Part shown: piece after piece, positions 54,174-63,463 of the stretch
Position numbering within the stretch: position 1 is the first letter of the stretch
Layout of the letters: the number at the start of each line of letters is the position of its first letter
DNA from: JAWKNZ01 sp041391425
Lineage (GTDB): Bacteria > Bdellovibrionota_B > Oligoflexia > Oligoflexales > JAWKNZ01
Length of the DNA stretch: 64,000 nucleotides
Assembly: GCA_041391425.1 (NCBI GenBank)
Contig: JAWKNZ010000002.1
Span: 391,934 to 455,933 of the forward strand
Reading direction: 5' to 3'
The notes under the pieces: model-generated
What the model was told of the DNA's origin: nothing
Database searches by the model: none
The model's input: only the letters and a program-made list of their open reading frames with translations
Made by a program: the position numbers and the translations under genes

Positions 54174-57100
54174 CTATTCAGCTAATTTTTTTGTTGTATC
54201 TGTTAAATATAATTGGTGACTTAAATAGCTTGGTGCCACACTTTCTATTTCAATTTTTTTATGATCTTTTGGTTTAAGCTCTACCATTTTATCGTAAGTC
54301 TTTTTTGTCCAAACGGTGAATGTTTGGACTTCTTTTGATCTTTTGTATGCTGCTTCGAAGTACTTATATGCATCTTCGCGTAATGGAAATGCCACTTTTT
54401 CTAGTTGTGAACGGAATGCGTCGATATCTCCTTGTGATGCCCCCTGCGGCGCAGGAGCTTTGAATAGTGCTGTCGCAAGTTCCTCATGAAGATCTCCCAT
54501 GCGATAAAGGGCGGCAACCGAATATTCTCCATTTCCTAATGCTATAATACCTTGATATTTCGTTGCTAAGGCCATAAGGCTTTTGTTTTTTCTTCCAACT
54601 TGATCTTCAATTTTATTACCATTGTTTAGTTTAATGTTTTTGTATTCGGCCATGTCATTTTCATCATATAGTTTAAAGAGGCTAGATGCGACTATCTGTC
54701 GTGCCTTGTAAGCTGGTGTTTTTGATTTTTCTAATTCAGCTCTAAGTTTTTCTAGCTCTTTACGGCCCTTGTCTTTTTCTTTTGATAGAGCAAGCAGTGA
54801 TGCAGCCTTTGCGCGTGCGAAGTAAGACTGTTCTATGGATTTATTTTTTAGTAGTTGGGATGATTGCATATACGTTGCGACTGCCGATTTTACATCTCCT
54901 ATTTTTTCTTGTACGTCGGCAAGTTCCACTAGGACATCATGATAAATAGGGCTGTTTTTGTATCGAGCTAATATTTTACTGAATGACTTTTCTGCTAAGT
55001 CATATTGGCGCAAGCCTCGGTAAAGAACTCCGGCATTATAGAGCGACTTTTCTGAACGTTTATCATTGGGAAATTCTGTCGCCAACTTGTCGTAGTAATC
55101 GGCAGCATTCTTGAAATCTGCTAATGATTCATAAGTTTGCGCTATAGATGCTATAACGTCCGCGCGTAAGTCAGATTTTTTATACTTTTCTAATATTAGG
55201 TTACCTGCTGCAAGCGCCTCATCAAGCTTTCCTAACTTGTAATAGTTTAAACTTGCGTTATAGAGCGCTTTGTCCGCAGTAGCATCATCAGGAAATTCGG
55301 ATTGGAAGTTCATGAATGTTTTTGCTGCTTCTAGGCGTTTGTTTTGTTTCTCTAATGCCAGGCCATGCTTAAACAGCGAAGTTCTTAATGAGGTCCGAAG
55401 AAATTTTTCTAGATCATCAGTTAATATTTCTTTTTGAGCAAGGAATTTTTTACTCCAATCAATTGTATCTGTCCATGATTCTTTATCTAGATTATAGGCT
55501 ATAATTAATTTTATAGACGATGAAGACTGGACTGACTTCGGGAAATCTTTGGCAATAGAAGCAAGCCTTTTAATAGCTTGTGGATAGTGCCCATAGTCAA
55601 AATATATCTCAGCAGCGGTAAACCGCATTTTAGAGGTTTCTTTGTCTTCTTGCATTAAATTAGCAAAGTTATCAATTGCCGCTACCAGCTGTGACTTTTC
55701 ACTTGGTATTGGAATAGGTTTAGCTACGTGGCCTTTTTTAGGGAGTTTTGCATATTTTTGTTTGTTTACGAATGTATTCATTGCTATTACGGCATTTAGG
55801 GCTGATTCTCGTTTATATTTTGTATGTGGACTTTTTTCTTTTGACACAATCATGTAATGAGTCGCCGCTTCTTGATACTCTTTAAAGTCATGTAAGAGTT
55901 CGGCTAGATAGAATCTGATTTCATATGCTACGTCAGTTTGAGCAAAGCTAACTAAATATGCTTTATAGAGGCTAACGGCTGCACGAAGAAATCCTTCATT
56001 CTTATTTTTTTGTCCGATTTTATGATAGGTAGTTGCAAAACGATGGATTGTTTTTCTTACTAGTTCGTTTGTATCAGCTATAAGATCAGGCTTATCCTTC
56101 TTGTTGCCATTTGCAACCGTCCAAGGGGTATTGCCTAAATATAATTTTTGCATAACTTTTAGATCTGTTACTGTTTGATTAGTGTTGCCAATTAAATCAT
56201 GTAATTCAGCGAGATTTGCATGAACGATAGGATTTGTTTCTCTATTTGGTGATTCCTTAAGTAATCTGGTAAATAATTTTATGGAATTTTCGTTTTTACC
56301 TTGCTCTGCATAAATAGTTCCTAATCTCTCTAGTAGATTATAAAACATATCTTTTTCGCCAATTTCTTTGAAATAGCTCCAAGCGGAATCGACATCCTCT
56401 GCATCGGCCCATACTATAACAAGGTCTTTAATAGCTTCATCTTTTAAGCTTACAGTTCCTTTGTGATACTTAGGGAGGTCAGCTAGTTTTATTACTAACT
56501 TAAAAGCTGCTATTGATTTGTTAAGATTATCTTTTACTTCTTTTCTATTTCTTCCAGTGGCATTGAAATATGCCCATCCAAGCTTATATATTGCATATGG
56601 ATAAGCTTTATGCTCTTTGAACTTCATTGCACTTTTATAGTTTTCTATAGCTAAATTTATTTGATGGCGATCAAAATAATGTTCTCCCAAAGCGAGATGA
56701 GTATCTGGAATTAATTTTGAATTTGGGTATGATCGTAGCAATTGCTTGTAATACATAACGGCATTGTCGTTTCCAAGTCGTGATAATGTTTGAGCTAAAG
56801 AAAACAACGCAGCATCTGTACGTGGATGCTTAGGAAAATCAATTACCAGTTTTCGAAATGAATTCGCTCCTTTGGTTAGTTCTTTTCGTGACTCATTATT
56901 ATTTATAACCGGTGGATTTCCTTTCCCCCCATTTTTTTCCCATTGATCATAATTTTTAGTAAATTCATCAATTTCTAATCCACGTAGATAGTCATGACGT
57001 TCTACATATGTTTCGCCTAAACGAAGCAATAGTTCGAACTTACGAATATTACTTAATTGAGGAGAGTCTAATAACGAATTGATAGATTTTATGGTATTTA

Positions 57101-57308
57101 GGCGTAGTTTATCAGCATTTTTTTGTGCTTCTTTTGAAGCCTTCGATTCATTGGATGAGAAAAACGTCGCATAATCCTCGACGTTTGGAGCATTGATTTT
57201 CTCCACTCGACTTTTCTTTGCTTTTTTAGTACCTTTAGGACTTCCGTAACCTAATCCAGAAATCATTAGTACTATCACTAGCGCTATGTTGTTTATCGAT
57301 AGATTCAT
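54174..57308 (-). CDS. Large periplasmic TPR protein, GltD/AgmU-like
   Basis: 1044 aa; SD GAGGA. Signal peptide about 1-22 (ALVIVLMISGLGYGSPKG), then a basic stretch, then TPR and BamD-like helical repeats nearly to the end (FPKHPRTDAALFSLAQTLSRLG, AKYPYAIYKLGWAYF-type units, KALYNASLNYYKLGKLDEALAAG, SEKSLYNAGVLYRGLRQYDLAEKSF). In Myxococcus, AgmU/GltD is a periplasmic TPR protein of the gliding complex and of similar size. It lies 38 bp after the GltC-like gene and 43 bp before the GltE-like gene: one operon. Confidence 0.7.
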   Translation of the reverse strand: MNLSINNIALVIVLMISGLGYGSPKGTKKAKKSRVEKINAPNVEDYATFFSSNESKASKEAQKNADKLRLNTIKSINSLLDSPQLSNIRKFELLLRLGETYVERHDYLRGLEIDEFTKNYDQWEKNGGKGNPPVINNNESRKELTKGANSFRKLVIDFPKHPRTDAALFSLAQTLSRLGNDNAVMYYKQLLRSYPNSKLIPDTHLALGEHYFDRHQINLAIENYKSAMKFKEHKAYPYAIYKLGWAYFNATGRNRKEVKDNLNKSIAAFKLVIKLADLPKYHKGTVSLKDEAIKDLVIVWADAEDVDSAWSYFKEIGEKDMFYNLLERLGTIYAEQGKNENSIKLFTRLLKESPNRETNPIVHANLAELHDLIGNTNQTVTDLKVMQKLYLGNTPWTVANGNKKDKPDLIADTNELVRKTIHRFATTYHKIGQKNKNEGFLRAAVSLYKAYLVSFAQTDVAYEIRFYLAELLHDFKEYQEAATHYMIVSKEKSPHTKYKRESALNAVIAMNTFVNKQKYAKLPKKGHVAKPIPIPSEKSQLVAAIDNFANLMQEDKETSKMRFTAAEIYFDYGHYPQAIKRLASIAKDFPKSVQSSSSIKLIIAYNLDKESWTDTIDWSKKFLAQKEILTDDLEKFLRTSLRTSLFKHGLALEKQNKRLEAAKTFMNFQSEFPDDATADKALYNASLNYYKLGKLDEALAAGNLILEKYKKSDLRADVIASIAQTYESLADFKNAADYYDKLATEFPNDKRSEKSLYNAGVLYRGLRQYDLAEKSFSKILARYKNSPIYHDVLVELADVQEKIGDVKSAVATYMQSSQLLKNKSIEQSYFARAKAASLLALSKEKDKGRKELEKLRAELEKSKTPAYKARQIVASSLFKLYDENDMAEYKNIKLNNGNKIEDQVGRKNKSLMALATKYQGIIALGNGEYSVAALYRMGDLHEELATALFKAPAPQGASQGDIDAFRSQLEKVAFPLREDAYKYFEAAYKRSKEVQTFTVWTKKTYDKMVELKPKDHKKIEIESVAPSYLSHQLYLTDTTKKLAE

Positions 57309-57345
57309 AACAAGATTCCTCTAACTATTCAAATTAACAAACTCA

Positions 57346-59022
57346 TTAATTTTGATTACATTCAGGTTTGACTTGATATATATAATACCCTACCTCGTCC
57401 CACCAATATTCTTCGACATCAGAGCCAGCCCAGGAAAGTTTAGAAGATCTTCCCCAACCTCCTAGATCTCTTTTATTGTTAACTGATGCCATCTTTTTGT
57501 CTGCATGGAGCTCTTTTCCAAGTAAATGCTCTTTTTGACTCATGAGAAGTTCTACCTCTAGAAATTGGGATTGTTCATAGAGTCTATTATAAGTGTCGCG
57601 TAATTCTGTCACTTCTTTAAGAAATCTTTCACCGATTGATTTTCTTAGTGATTTTTCCCAACTTTCTAGATAGGCAAGAGGAACTCTTGTTCCGACCATA
57701 GTCCGGTAAATGCCAGAAGTCGTCAGGCGTTTTTTTTCTGATAAGACTGTGGCATATTGGTCTCGAATTTGCATCATTGCATCTTGTTTGGCAGCATAGT
57801 TTAATAACTCTCTAGGTATTTGAAGAGATTCACTTGAAACACCTGTTATATAATTTTCAAAAAGTTCGTATGAAGATTCTGGGGTTAAATTTGTTCTATC
57901 TAAGAAGTAGTTTAGTCCCTTTATAGACTCTTTATGCTTTTCATTGAACTCTACTAAGGCTTCTTTACTTTCTTTATATCGGCACATCCAAAAATATATC
58001 ATCGACCTTAGGATAATTGTTTCCGGATTGTCAATATCACGGAAAAATGGGCTATTGACACTGTGTAATGCTCCGAGTGCATGATTTGGAAAGCCTCCCA
58101 TAAAGAAAGCCCAAGCTTGTTCAAATAGTGAGTCATAATATTCGCGGCTATCTTTGGAAATGGCTCGATATGCTCGAAATGATTTTTCGAAGTCACGTTT
58201 TTCGTAATAAATACGTCCTAAGGCCAACCTTGTCATGTTGTTTATTTCTTCTTTTTCATCATCCTCTAAAGGAGAAAGATCTTGTGAACTGCTGTAAAGG
58301 ATTTTCTTTAGTGCTATTACTGCTTGATCAGGTTTGTTGTCGAGAACATGAGCGATAGCTTCATGGTATTTTGCGGAGAAATAGTAGCGATCAGATAATA
58401 AAACTTTTGAATATGCATTAACTGCATTGTCATACATTTTATTTTCAATATATGCATTGCCAACATAATAAAACCAATCGCTGTTAAATTTAGGTGCTTG
58501 CTTATCTTTCAAGTTAAGGCGTGCAGCAAGGCTTACCATTAGATTTTGGATTGGATATTTTTGAGAAACCTCTCTTAAAATAGCCCATGATCGTAGAATC
58601 GATGGATCGAAAGGTTTTCCCAATAGTTTTATAGCCTGGCTAGCGTATATAGAAGAAATGACAGGGTAATTGTCATCCAATAGTAGTTGCGCTTGAGTTT
58701 GTAATAATCTGACTTTATTCGCAGTGGCAAGGCCTTTAAACGATCTTGTTATCCTGCTTAGGCTTTCCCACATCATTTTATCACTAATTTCACCATTGCG
58801 GAGTTTATTTGAGAGATCGTCCAATTTCTTGTCTAATTGTATTGATTGGCTAGATGTGCTTTCGCTCTCTTTGGATTTTGAAGAATTAGCCGCAAATTTA
58901 ATATTTTTTTGTTTGTCATATGATTTCATAGAGTGATTTAAGTTTTTAGCCACGGCAACTTGCCCAGCTAAAAATAAAACCATTAGTACGGTAAATATTA
59001 TTTTGTAAAATAACTTGCTCAC
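57346..59022 (-). CDS. Secreted TPR protein, GltC-like
   Basis: 558 aa from GTG 59022 (GAGGAA upstream). Signal peptide about 1-25 (IIFTVLMVLFLAGQVAVA). Helical TPR region about 60-400 (FYYVGNAYIENKMYDNAVNAYSKVLL, ALGRIYYEKRDFEKSFRAYRAIS) and a C-terminal domain ending in WWDEVGYYIYQVKPEC, where several Trp and the late Cys may face an outer-membrane partner. It follows the beta-barrel gene by 12 bp, as gltC follows gltA/gltB in Myxococcus. Assignment is by architecture and order. Confidence 0.65.
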   Translation of the reverse strand: MSKLFYKIIFTVLMVLFLAGQVAVAKNLNHSMKSYDKQKNIKFAANSSKSKESESTSSQSIQLDKKLDDLSNKLRNGEISDKMMWESLSRITRSFKGLATANKVRLLQTQAQLLLDDNYPVISSIYASQAIKLLGKPFDPSILRSWAILREVSQKYPIQNLMVSLAARLNLKDKQAPKFNSDWFYYVGNAYIENKMYDNAVNAYSKVLLSDRYYFSAKYHEAIAHVLDNKPDQAVIALKKILYSSSQDLSPLEDDEKEEINNMTRLALGRIYYEKRDFEKSFRAYRAISKDSREYYDSLFEQAWAFFMGGFPNHALGALHSVNSPFFRDIDNPETIILRSMIYFWMCRYKESKEALVEFNEKHKESIKGLNYFLDRTNLTPESSYELFENYITGVSSESLQIPRELLNYAAKQDAMMQIRDQYATVLSEKKRLTTSGIYRTMVGTRVPLAYLESWEKSLRKSIGERFLKEVTELRDTYNRLYEQSQFLEVELLMSQKEHLLGKELHADKKMASVNNKRDLGGWGRSSKLSWAGSDVEEYWWDEVGYYIYQVKPECNQN

Positions 59023-59034
59023 CGAATATTTCCT

Positions 59035-59760
59035 CTAAAAAAACAGATAACTTGCGCCAATATCGAAGCTGTAGGAGTGTTTCCTAGTTTTCTTTCCGGC
59101 TCTTTGTTCATTGTATATTCTATCTTTGAAATCTATTCTAGCTGACCAATTTCCTGAGAAATAGAATCGTTGCCCGGCCCCGAAGGTAAAGGCACCATGC
59201 ACTCCTTGATCTGTTACCACTCGCGAAGCTCCTGCTGATAAATACAAATCAGAATAGATGATAAATTTATCGACAAGATTTAGCTTCCCATAAAAAGGTG
59301 CAGCTAAAACACTCAAGTCGTTAAGGCTATGGATGGCATTTATTTCCGGATCTGGCGAAACTATGGTTTCGGTATTATCAGTTGACGGATTTAACGGACG
59401 ATATCTTAGCGTATTTAAAGCTGTTCGATCATCTGTATCTGAAATTGAAGTTTTTAGAAACTGGTATTCAAATCCTATCCATTCTGAAATAAAAAGACCA
59501 ACTCGCCCTCCATATGAAGTTGTATTGGTGTAAGCTTCGTTAAGCATCGAACCCCAAATAAAGCCAACTTCTGGGCGCCAAGATTTTAAAAAGTATCTAT
59601 TCTGTAAGACTGTTACAGGTTTTGGAGAGGAGTTTCCACGGATTTTATCTTCATCTAAGCCTTGGGCATTAGCAAGACTACCGCTTTCAAGATTTGCCAT
59701 TAGGACGGTTATCTGAATGGCAAAAATAAGTTGCAATATTTTGCGATGGACGCATTTCAT
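59035..59760 (-). CDS. Outer-membrane beta-barrel protein, GltA/GltB-like
   Basis: 241 aa; SD GAGGA. Signal peptide about 1-30. From about 60 there are alternating amphipathic strands (RPEVGFIWGSMLNEA, VGLFISEWIGFEYQFLKT, YSDLYLSAGASRV, FGAGQRFYFSGNWSARIDFKDRI) and a C-terminal aromatic ending YSFDIGASYLFF, the beta-signal for BamA-dependent insertion. First gene of the minus-strand operon. Myxococcus has two such barrels, GltA and GltB; only one is present here. Confidence 0.75.
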   Translation of the reverse strand: MKCVHRKILQLIFAIQITVLMANLESGSLANAQGLDEDKIRGNSSPKPVTVLQNRYFLKSWRPEVGFIWGSMLNEAYTNTTSYGGRVGLFISEWIGFEYQFLKTSISDTDDRTALNTLRYRPLNPSTDNTETIVSPDPEINAIHSLNDLSVLAAPFYGKLNLVDKFIIYSDLYLSAGASRVVTDQGVHGAFTFGAGQRFYFSGNWSARIDFKDRIYNEQRAGKKTRKHSYSFDIGASYLFF

Positions 59761-60264
59761 TTTTTAAATCCTCTAAAATGGAGCATTTGGTTTTCTAAAG
59801 TTCAAGAGTTCAGAATCAACTTAACTCTATTCGGAGGAGTTAGAAAAAATATGAGGTCGACTTGAGAAAAAAATTACTTTTTTTTTATAAATATTAATTA
59901 ACTTAATTATTCTAGATAGATAATGTGATGATTTTGATGTCAGGGCTTACGTATCTTAGCGCTAATATACCTTAATTTTTCACTGTATAGATGCGTGTTT
60001 GGAGCATTTTTTATAGTTTTTTATCATAATCTGAGAAGGATGGAGTTGAAGTACTTTTACAGTATATTTTGCAGCTATACACTCTGCATAAGAATTATAA
60101 GTTTCTTCAAAGGAATCTGTGTATTGGGGATTAATGCATTCTACTAGGCAAGGAAACCATCCATATTGACTTAACTTTTTATTAATAGCACCGAAAAAAA
60201 TGCTGTGAGGATTCAAATTAGAGTTTTTTTAAGTGAAAATAATGAATTTTTCGATGAGGTTTGA

Positions 60265-61707
60265 TTGATCGGCATATTCAAAAAAGCTAGTATTGCTATT
60301 CAAGCGCTTTGCATTATCTCATGCGGGACAGCTGGTGATTCTGGTAGTACGGATAGCTTAGGATCGGGTGAACAAGTAGTTGGTTCGATATCAAGTCAGT
60401 CAGGATCGCAGGCAGAAATGCAAGGATGGGTTGTCGTGCTTCTCGATAAAGCTACAGAGGCAGCAAGGGTGGCGGAAGTGAATTCTGCTGGTTTATTTAC
60501 TTTTTCTTATGTTGACCTTGATGCGACATATACATTAGTACTGATTTCTCCTTCATATATAGTTTCATCTGTTTTATCAATTCCTGGGAAAAATCCTAAT
60601 ACAGTACGGCAGTATTTTAAAATAGTTGGTAATACTCTACCACGTTTGATTCATAAGGGTCCCATAATTACCTTACAAAATGAAATTGGCGTCACTGTAG
60701 AGAAGGATTTGGCAACTGATGTTAACGGTGACCTTATTCCAGATGGGATCGCAAATGTAATTGGTATTGAACTGACAAATTCTTCTTCAATCGTTAAGCC
60801 TAAAACTTTCTCTAAGTTTGATTTAGTTAATCAAACGAGTACTGCAGACTTTGATAACGATGGTATTAAAAATGTAGATGATCCTGATATTGATGGCGAT
60901 GGACTTGCAAATGTTTTTGATGCCGATGATGATGGTGATCAAACATATGATGTGTTTGATCAAGATTCAGATGGGGATGCAATCATTGATGTAGGTCAAC
61001 AAGAACATGATTTATTTTTTCCGGTTGGAGTTGAATGGATATCTGTAAAATTCGAGATGGTGCCGAGTTCGGGTGGAAGTTTTACATCGTCTTTAACTTT
61101 TTTTACTCAATTGCGTAAAAGCGATTCGATGCCTAAAGCTGTTTCTATTAGAGGAGCTCCATATTTACTCTCTGACGCACTCGTTAATGAATTAAGTCCT
61201 GATGGTGAGCCAGTACCAACTGCGTGGAATCGCTTACTTGCCGATGATGGGAAAAGTGAAGATTCAGGAGAAGGAGATTTGCTTTTTGCTAAAAAAGTTA
61301 TTCTCAAAGGCAGTAAGACTCCGGCTTTTCATCAAGTTGTCTTTTTCCAATTGATATATGGTAGTGGAGATAATATCTGGACGTTGGAATTTCCTTATAC
61401 TTTTGCTCCATTAAAACCAAAAGGTATTACCACGAGCTATTCAAAACTCTCTAGAACAATTAAGTTATCGGGAAACCCTTTTGGCGATATCCAAGATTTT
61501 ATTTGGACTGCCAGTGTTTTTGATCCTGATAATATCAAGATATACACTTCACCACCTACTACCGGGACTACACGCAGCATAAAGATTCCGGAAAATATCT
61601 TCGAAGATGATTTGAAGTATACTTATAAGGTAACGGCGCAAGTCTTGGATCGCGTCCCTGGTTATGTCAATTACACAATAGACAGTGAAGAAGCCGCACT
61701 AGAATGA
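60265..61707 (+). CDS. Lipoprotein with thrombospondin type 3-like Asp repeats
   Basis: 480 aa from TTG 60265 (GAGG upstream). Lipobox IISC after a short signal. Residues about 45-110 look like a carboxypeptidase-regulatory or beta-sandwich domain (GWVVVLLDKATEAARVAEVNSAGLFTFSYVDLDATYTL). Asp-rich loops at about 150-245 (DVNGDLIPDG, DFDNDGIKNVDDPDIDGDGLANVFDADDDGD) are calcium-binding TSP3-type repeats. A further beta-rich C-terminal region follows. Surface or periplasmic; role unknown. Upstream 59761-60264 contains no supported gene. Confidence 0.7.
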   Translation: MIGIFKKASIAIQALCIISCGTAGDSGSTDSLGSGEQVVGSISSQSGSQAEMQGWVVVLLDKATEAARVAEVNSAGLFTFSYVDLDATYTLVLISPSYIVSSVLSIPGKNPNTVRQYFKIVGNTLPRLIHKGPIITLQNEIGVTVEKDLATDVNGDLIPDGIANVIGIELTNSSSIVKPKTFSKFDLVNQTSTADFDNDGIKNVDDPDIDGDGLANVFDADDDGDQTYDVFDQDSDGDAIIDVGQQEHDLFFPVGVEWISVKFEMVPSSGGSFTSSLTFFTQLRKSDSMPKAVSIRGAPYLLSDALVNELSPDGEPVPTAWNRLLADDGKSEDSGEGDLLFAKKVILKGSKTPAFHQVVFFQLIYGSGDNIWTLEFPYTFAPLKPKGITTSYSKLSRTIKLSGNPFGDIQDFIWTASVFDPDNIKIYTSPPTTGTTRSIKIPENIFEDDLKYTYKVTAQVLDRVPGYVNYTIDSEEAALE

Positions 61708-61726
61708 ATCTTATTAAGTTAAAATT

Positions 61727-61911
61727 CTAGGGCGTGTTGACGTTTCATTTTCGTAGCGAGAGACCAATACTTGAAAGTCGCAGCTAGGAAGGGTTTCAAA
61801 AATTACCGGAGGTGTACTAAATGTACATTGAGGATAATTTTTGAAACCATGACAACGTTGTGACTCAAGGGTTTGGCTCGTAGTAGGAAATGAAACGTCA
61901 ACACGCCCTAG
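61727..61911. repeat. Long imperfect palindromic element with perfect 24-bp ends
   Basis: 185 bp. Ends begin CTAGGGCGTGTTGACGTTTC and are perfect over 24 bp (61727-61750, 61888-61911). The inner 14-bp arms GGTTTCAAAAATTA (61792-61805) and its complement (61835-61848) enclose GGAGGTGTAC-N-GTACATTGAGG. The arms between are also loosely complementary, so the whole unit is one palindrome. Non-coding. Confidence 0.85.
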
Positions 61912-62131
61912 TAAGGATTGTAAAATATCGTACTACGGTTTTCTTAAATACCTCGGAAATAATGCTCCATAATTAGGCTTTAAAATAAAAATTTGTTCGG
62001 ATCTCTTATAGTATGGAAAAAATTCAATTTTCAAGGTGGACGAAAGCTCATGTGTCTGTAATAAACTAATTTACTATGAAACGCTCATTTGTCGCCAAAT
62101 GCGGCTTCTATGATTGACCAGGAGGTATAGA

Positions 62132-63463
62132 ATGGACAGATTTAAATATTTTATAACCACAATATTAGCTGGACTTTTCCTGCTCCCTAGCTGTGGTGAC
62201 GATGACAAAAAAGGTGGCAATAACGGACCAACAGGGCTTGTCGATCTAGATAATTTTAGTAATAACGTGGATGCCGCAGGTTTCCACGAAAAGGCAGCCT
62301 CAGCTGATAAAATTTTCGATGGCGTAGACACCAAAATTAAAACGTTGAATTCCTCACAGTATGCTTCGAATCTCATGCATGCTCTTACTAACACACTCAT
62401 ACCTGGTCAAGGACAAGTTACAGAAGACAACTTTGACATAACAGATTGCAAGTTAAATCGTAACGACTTTAAACTAGAACAAAATTCCCAAGGAGACTGG
62501 GTTCAAACCTATAACTGTCCCATTGAGAATGACAATGAGTCTTCGATCATATGTTCTGTTGTAGAAATAACGAAAACGGATGGAGAATCAACTATCGAAG
62601 TTAGCTGTGATGATGGAAGCAGTTTTACCATTGAATCTGATGACATTGATACATCGGAATCTGATGATACCGATCTTGGTTCAATACAACTTGAAACGAA
62701 AATTGCTACTGCTTTAACTTCAGGCTTAACTTCATGCGAAGACGGCTTTAAATTAATTAAGTCCCTGTACGCAACTAGTAAGGAAGAGCTTGAAAGTGAC
62801 CTAGAAGTCCTAAAAGACAAATCGAAGTTTGGTTCTGCTGAATTTTTTGGAGCAGTCGAACTAAAAGAAGTCGAGGATAGCGATGCAGCCATTGCTTATA
62901 CATTCTCTCCCGTAGAAAAATATGCTGATAGCGACGCAATCACAGTTCAAGGAAAAATTTCTGCAGGTGCAAATGAAGATAAAATCCTGATCAATAAAGA
63001 AATATCGTTCAATATCGATCTAAGCAAATTCGAAGCAAGCAGCACATCGATGTCTGACGACCCACAGACGACATCTGGCCTCTCGAACATCAAGATGTCA
63101 CAGCATATGAAAATCAAACAAGCCGTTGATTTGACAAATAAAATTATCGACTATATTGAAGAAGCAAATTTCACAATGACCCGAGAGTCACAGCGGTTTA
63201 GTGCAACCAGGGTTAATACAATATCAGTGGTTGGCAGTGACACACCATCTGTTATCTTCAACTCAAAGGTCGCAACTACTGGTAATATGGGCGATGATGA
63301 AGATGGAACAAATATTAATGCATCGCTTACAGTCAGCATCAATTTGGTTGATGACAACACCCTTGAAATAAAAGGAAGCTCTACAGGAATCGAAGATGCC
63401 ACCGGCAGCCATCAAATGCGTATCAAAAATACAAATGGCACGTGCTCAGTAGAAGAATTCTAA
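62132..63463 (+). CDS. Acidic lipoprotein of unknown function
   Basis: About 443 aa from ATG 62132, with GGAGG 6 bp upstream. Lipobox LLPSC after a hydrophobic signal. The mature protein is rich in Asp, Ser and Thr, contains several Cys (CKLNR, YNCP, IICS, VSCDDGSS, LTSCEDG), and ends NTNGTCSVEEF. Sequence is mostly beta-like with acidic linkers (DDIDTSESDDTD). No family recognised. Base composition is less AT-rich and codon choice looks different from most of the window, which could hint at transfer. Confidence 0.7.
   Translation: MDRFKYFITTILAGLFLLPSCGDDDKKGGNNGPTGLVDLDNFSNNVDAAGFHEKAASADKIFDGVDTKIKTLNSSQYASNLMHALTNTLIPGQGQVTEDNFDITDCKLNRNDFKLEQNSQGDWVQTYNCPIENDNESSIICSVVEITKTDGESTIEVSCDDGSSFTIESDDIDTSESDDTDLGSIQLETKIATALTSGLTSCEDGFKLIKSLYATSKEELESDLEVLKDKSKFGSAEFFGAVELKEVEDSDAAIAYTFSPVEKYADSDAITVQGKISAGANEDKILINKEISFNIDLSKFEASSTSMSDDPQTTSGLSNIKMSQHMKIKQAVDLTNKIIDYIEEANFTMTRESQRFSATRVNTISVVGSDTPSVIFNSKVATTGNMGDDEDGTNINASLTVSINLVDDNTLEIKGSSTGIEDATGSHQMRIKNTNGTCSVEEF

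Noticed and set aside
59980..60216. 78-codon open frame on the minus strand with several Cys
   Set aside because: Non-ATG start, no ribosome-binding site, no recognisable domain; isolated in an AT-rich gap.
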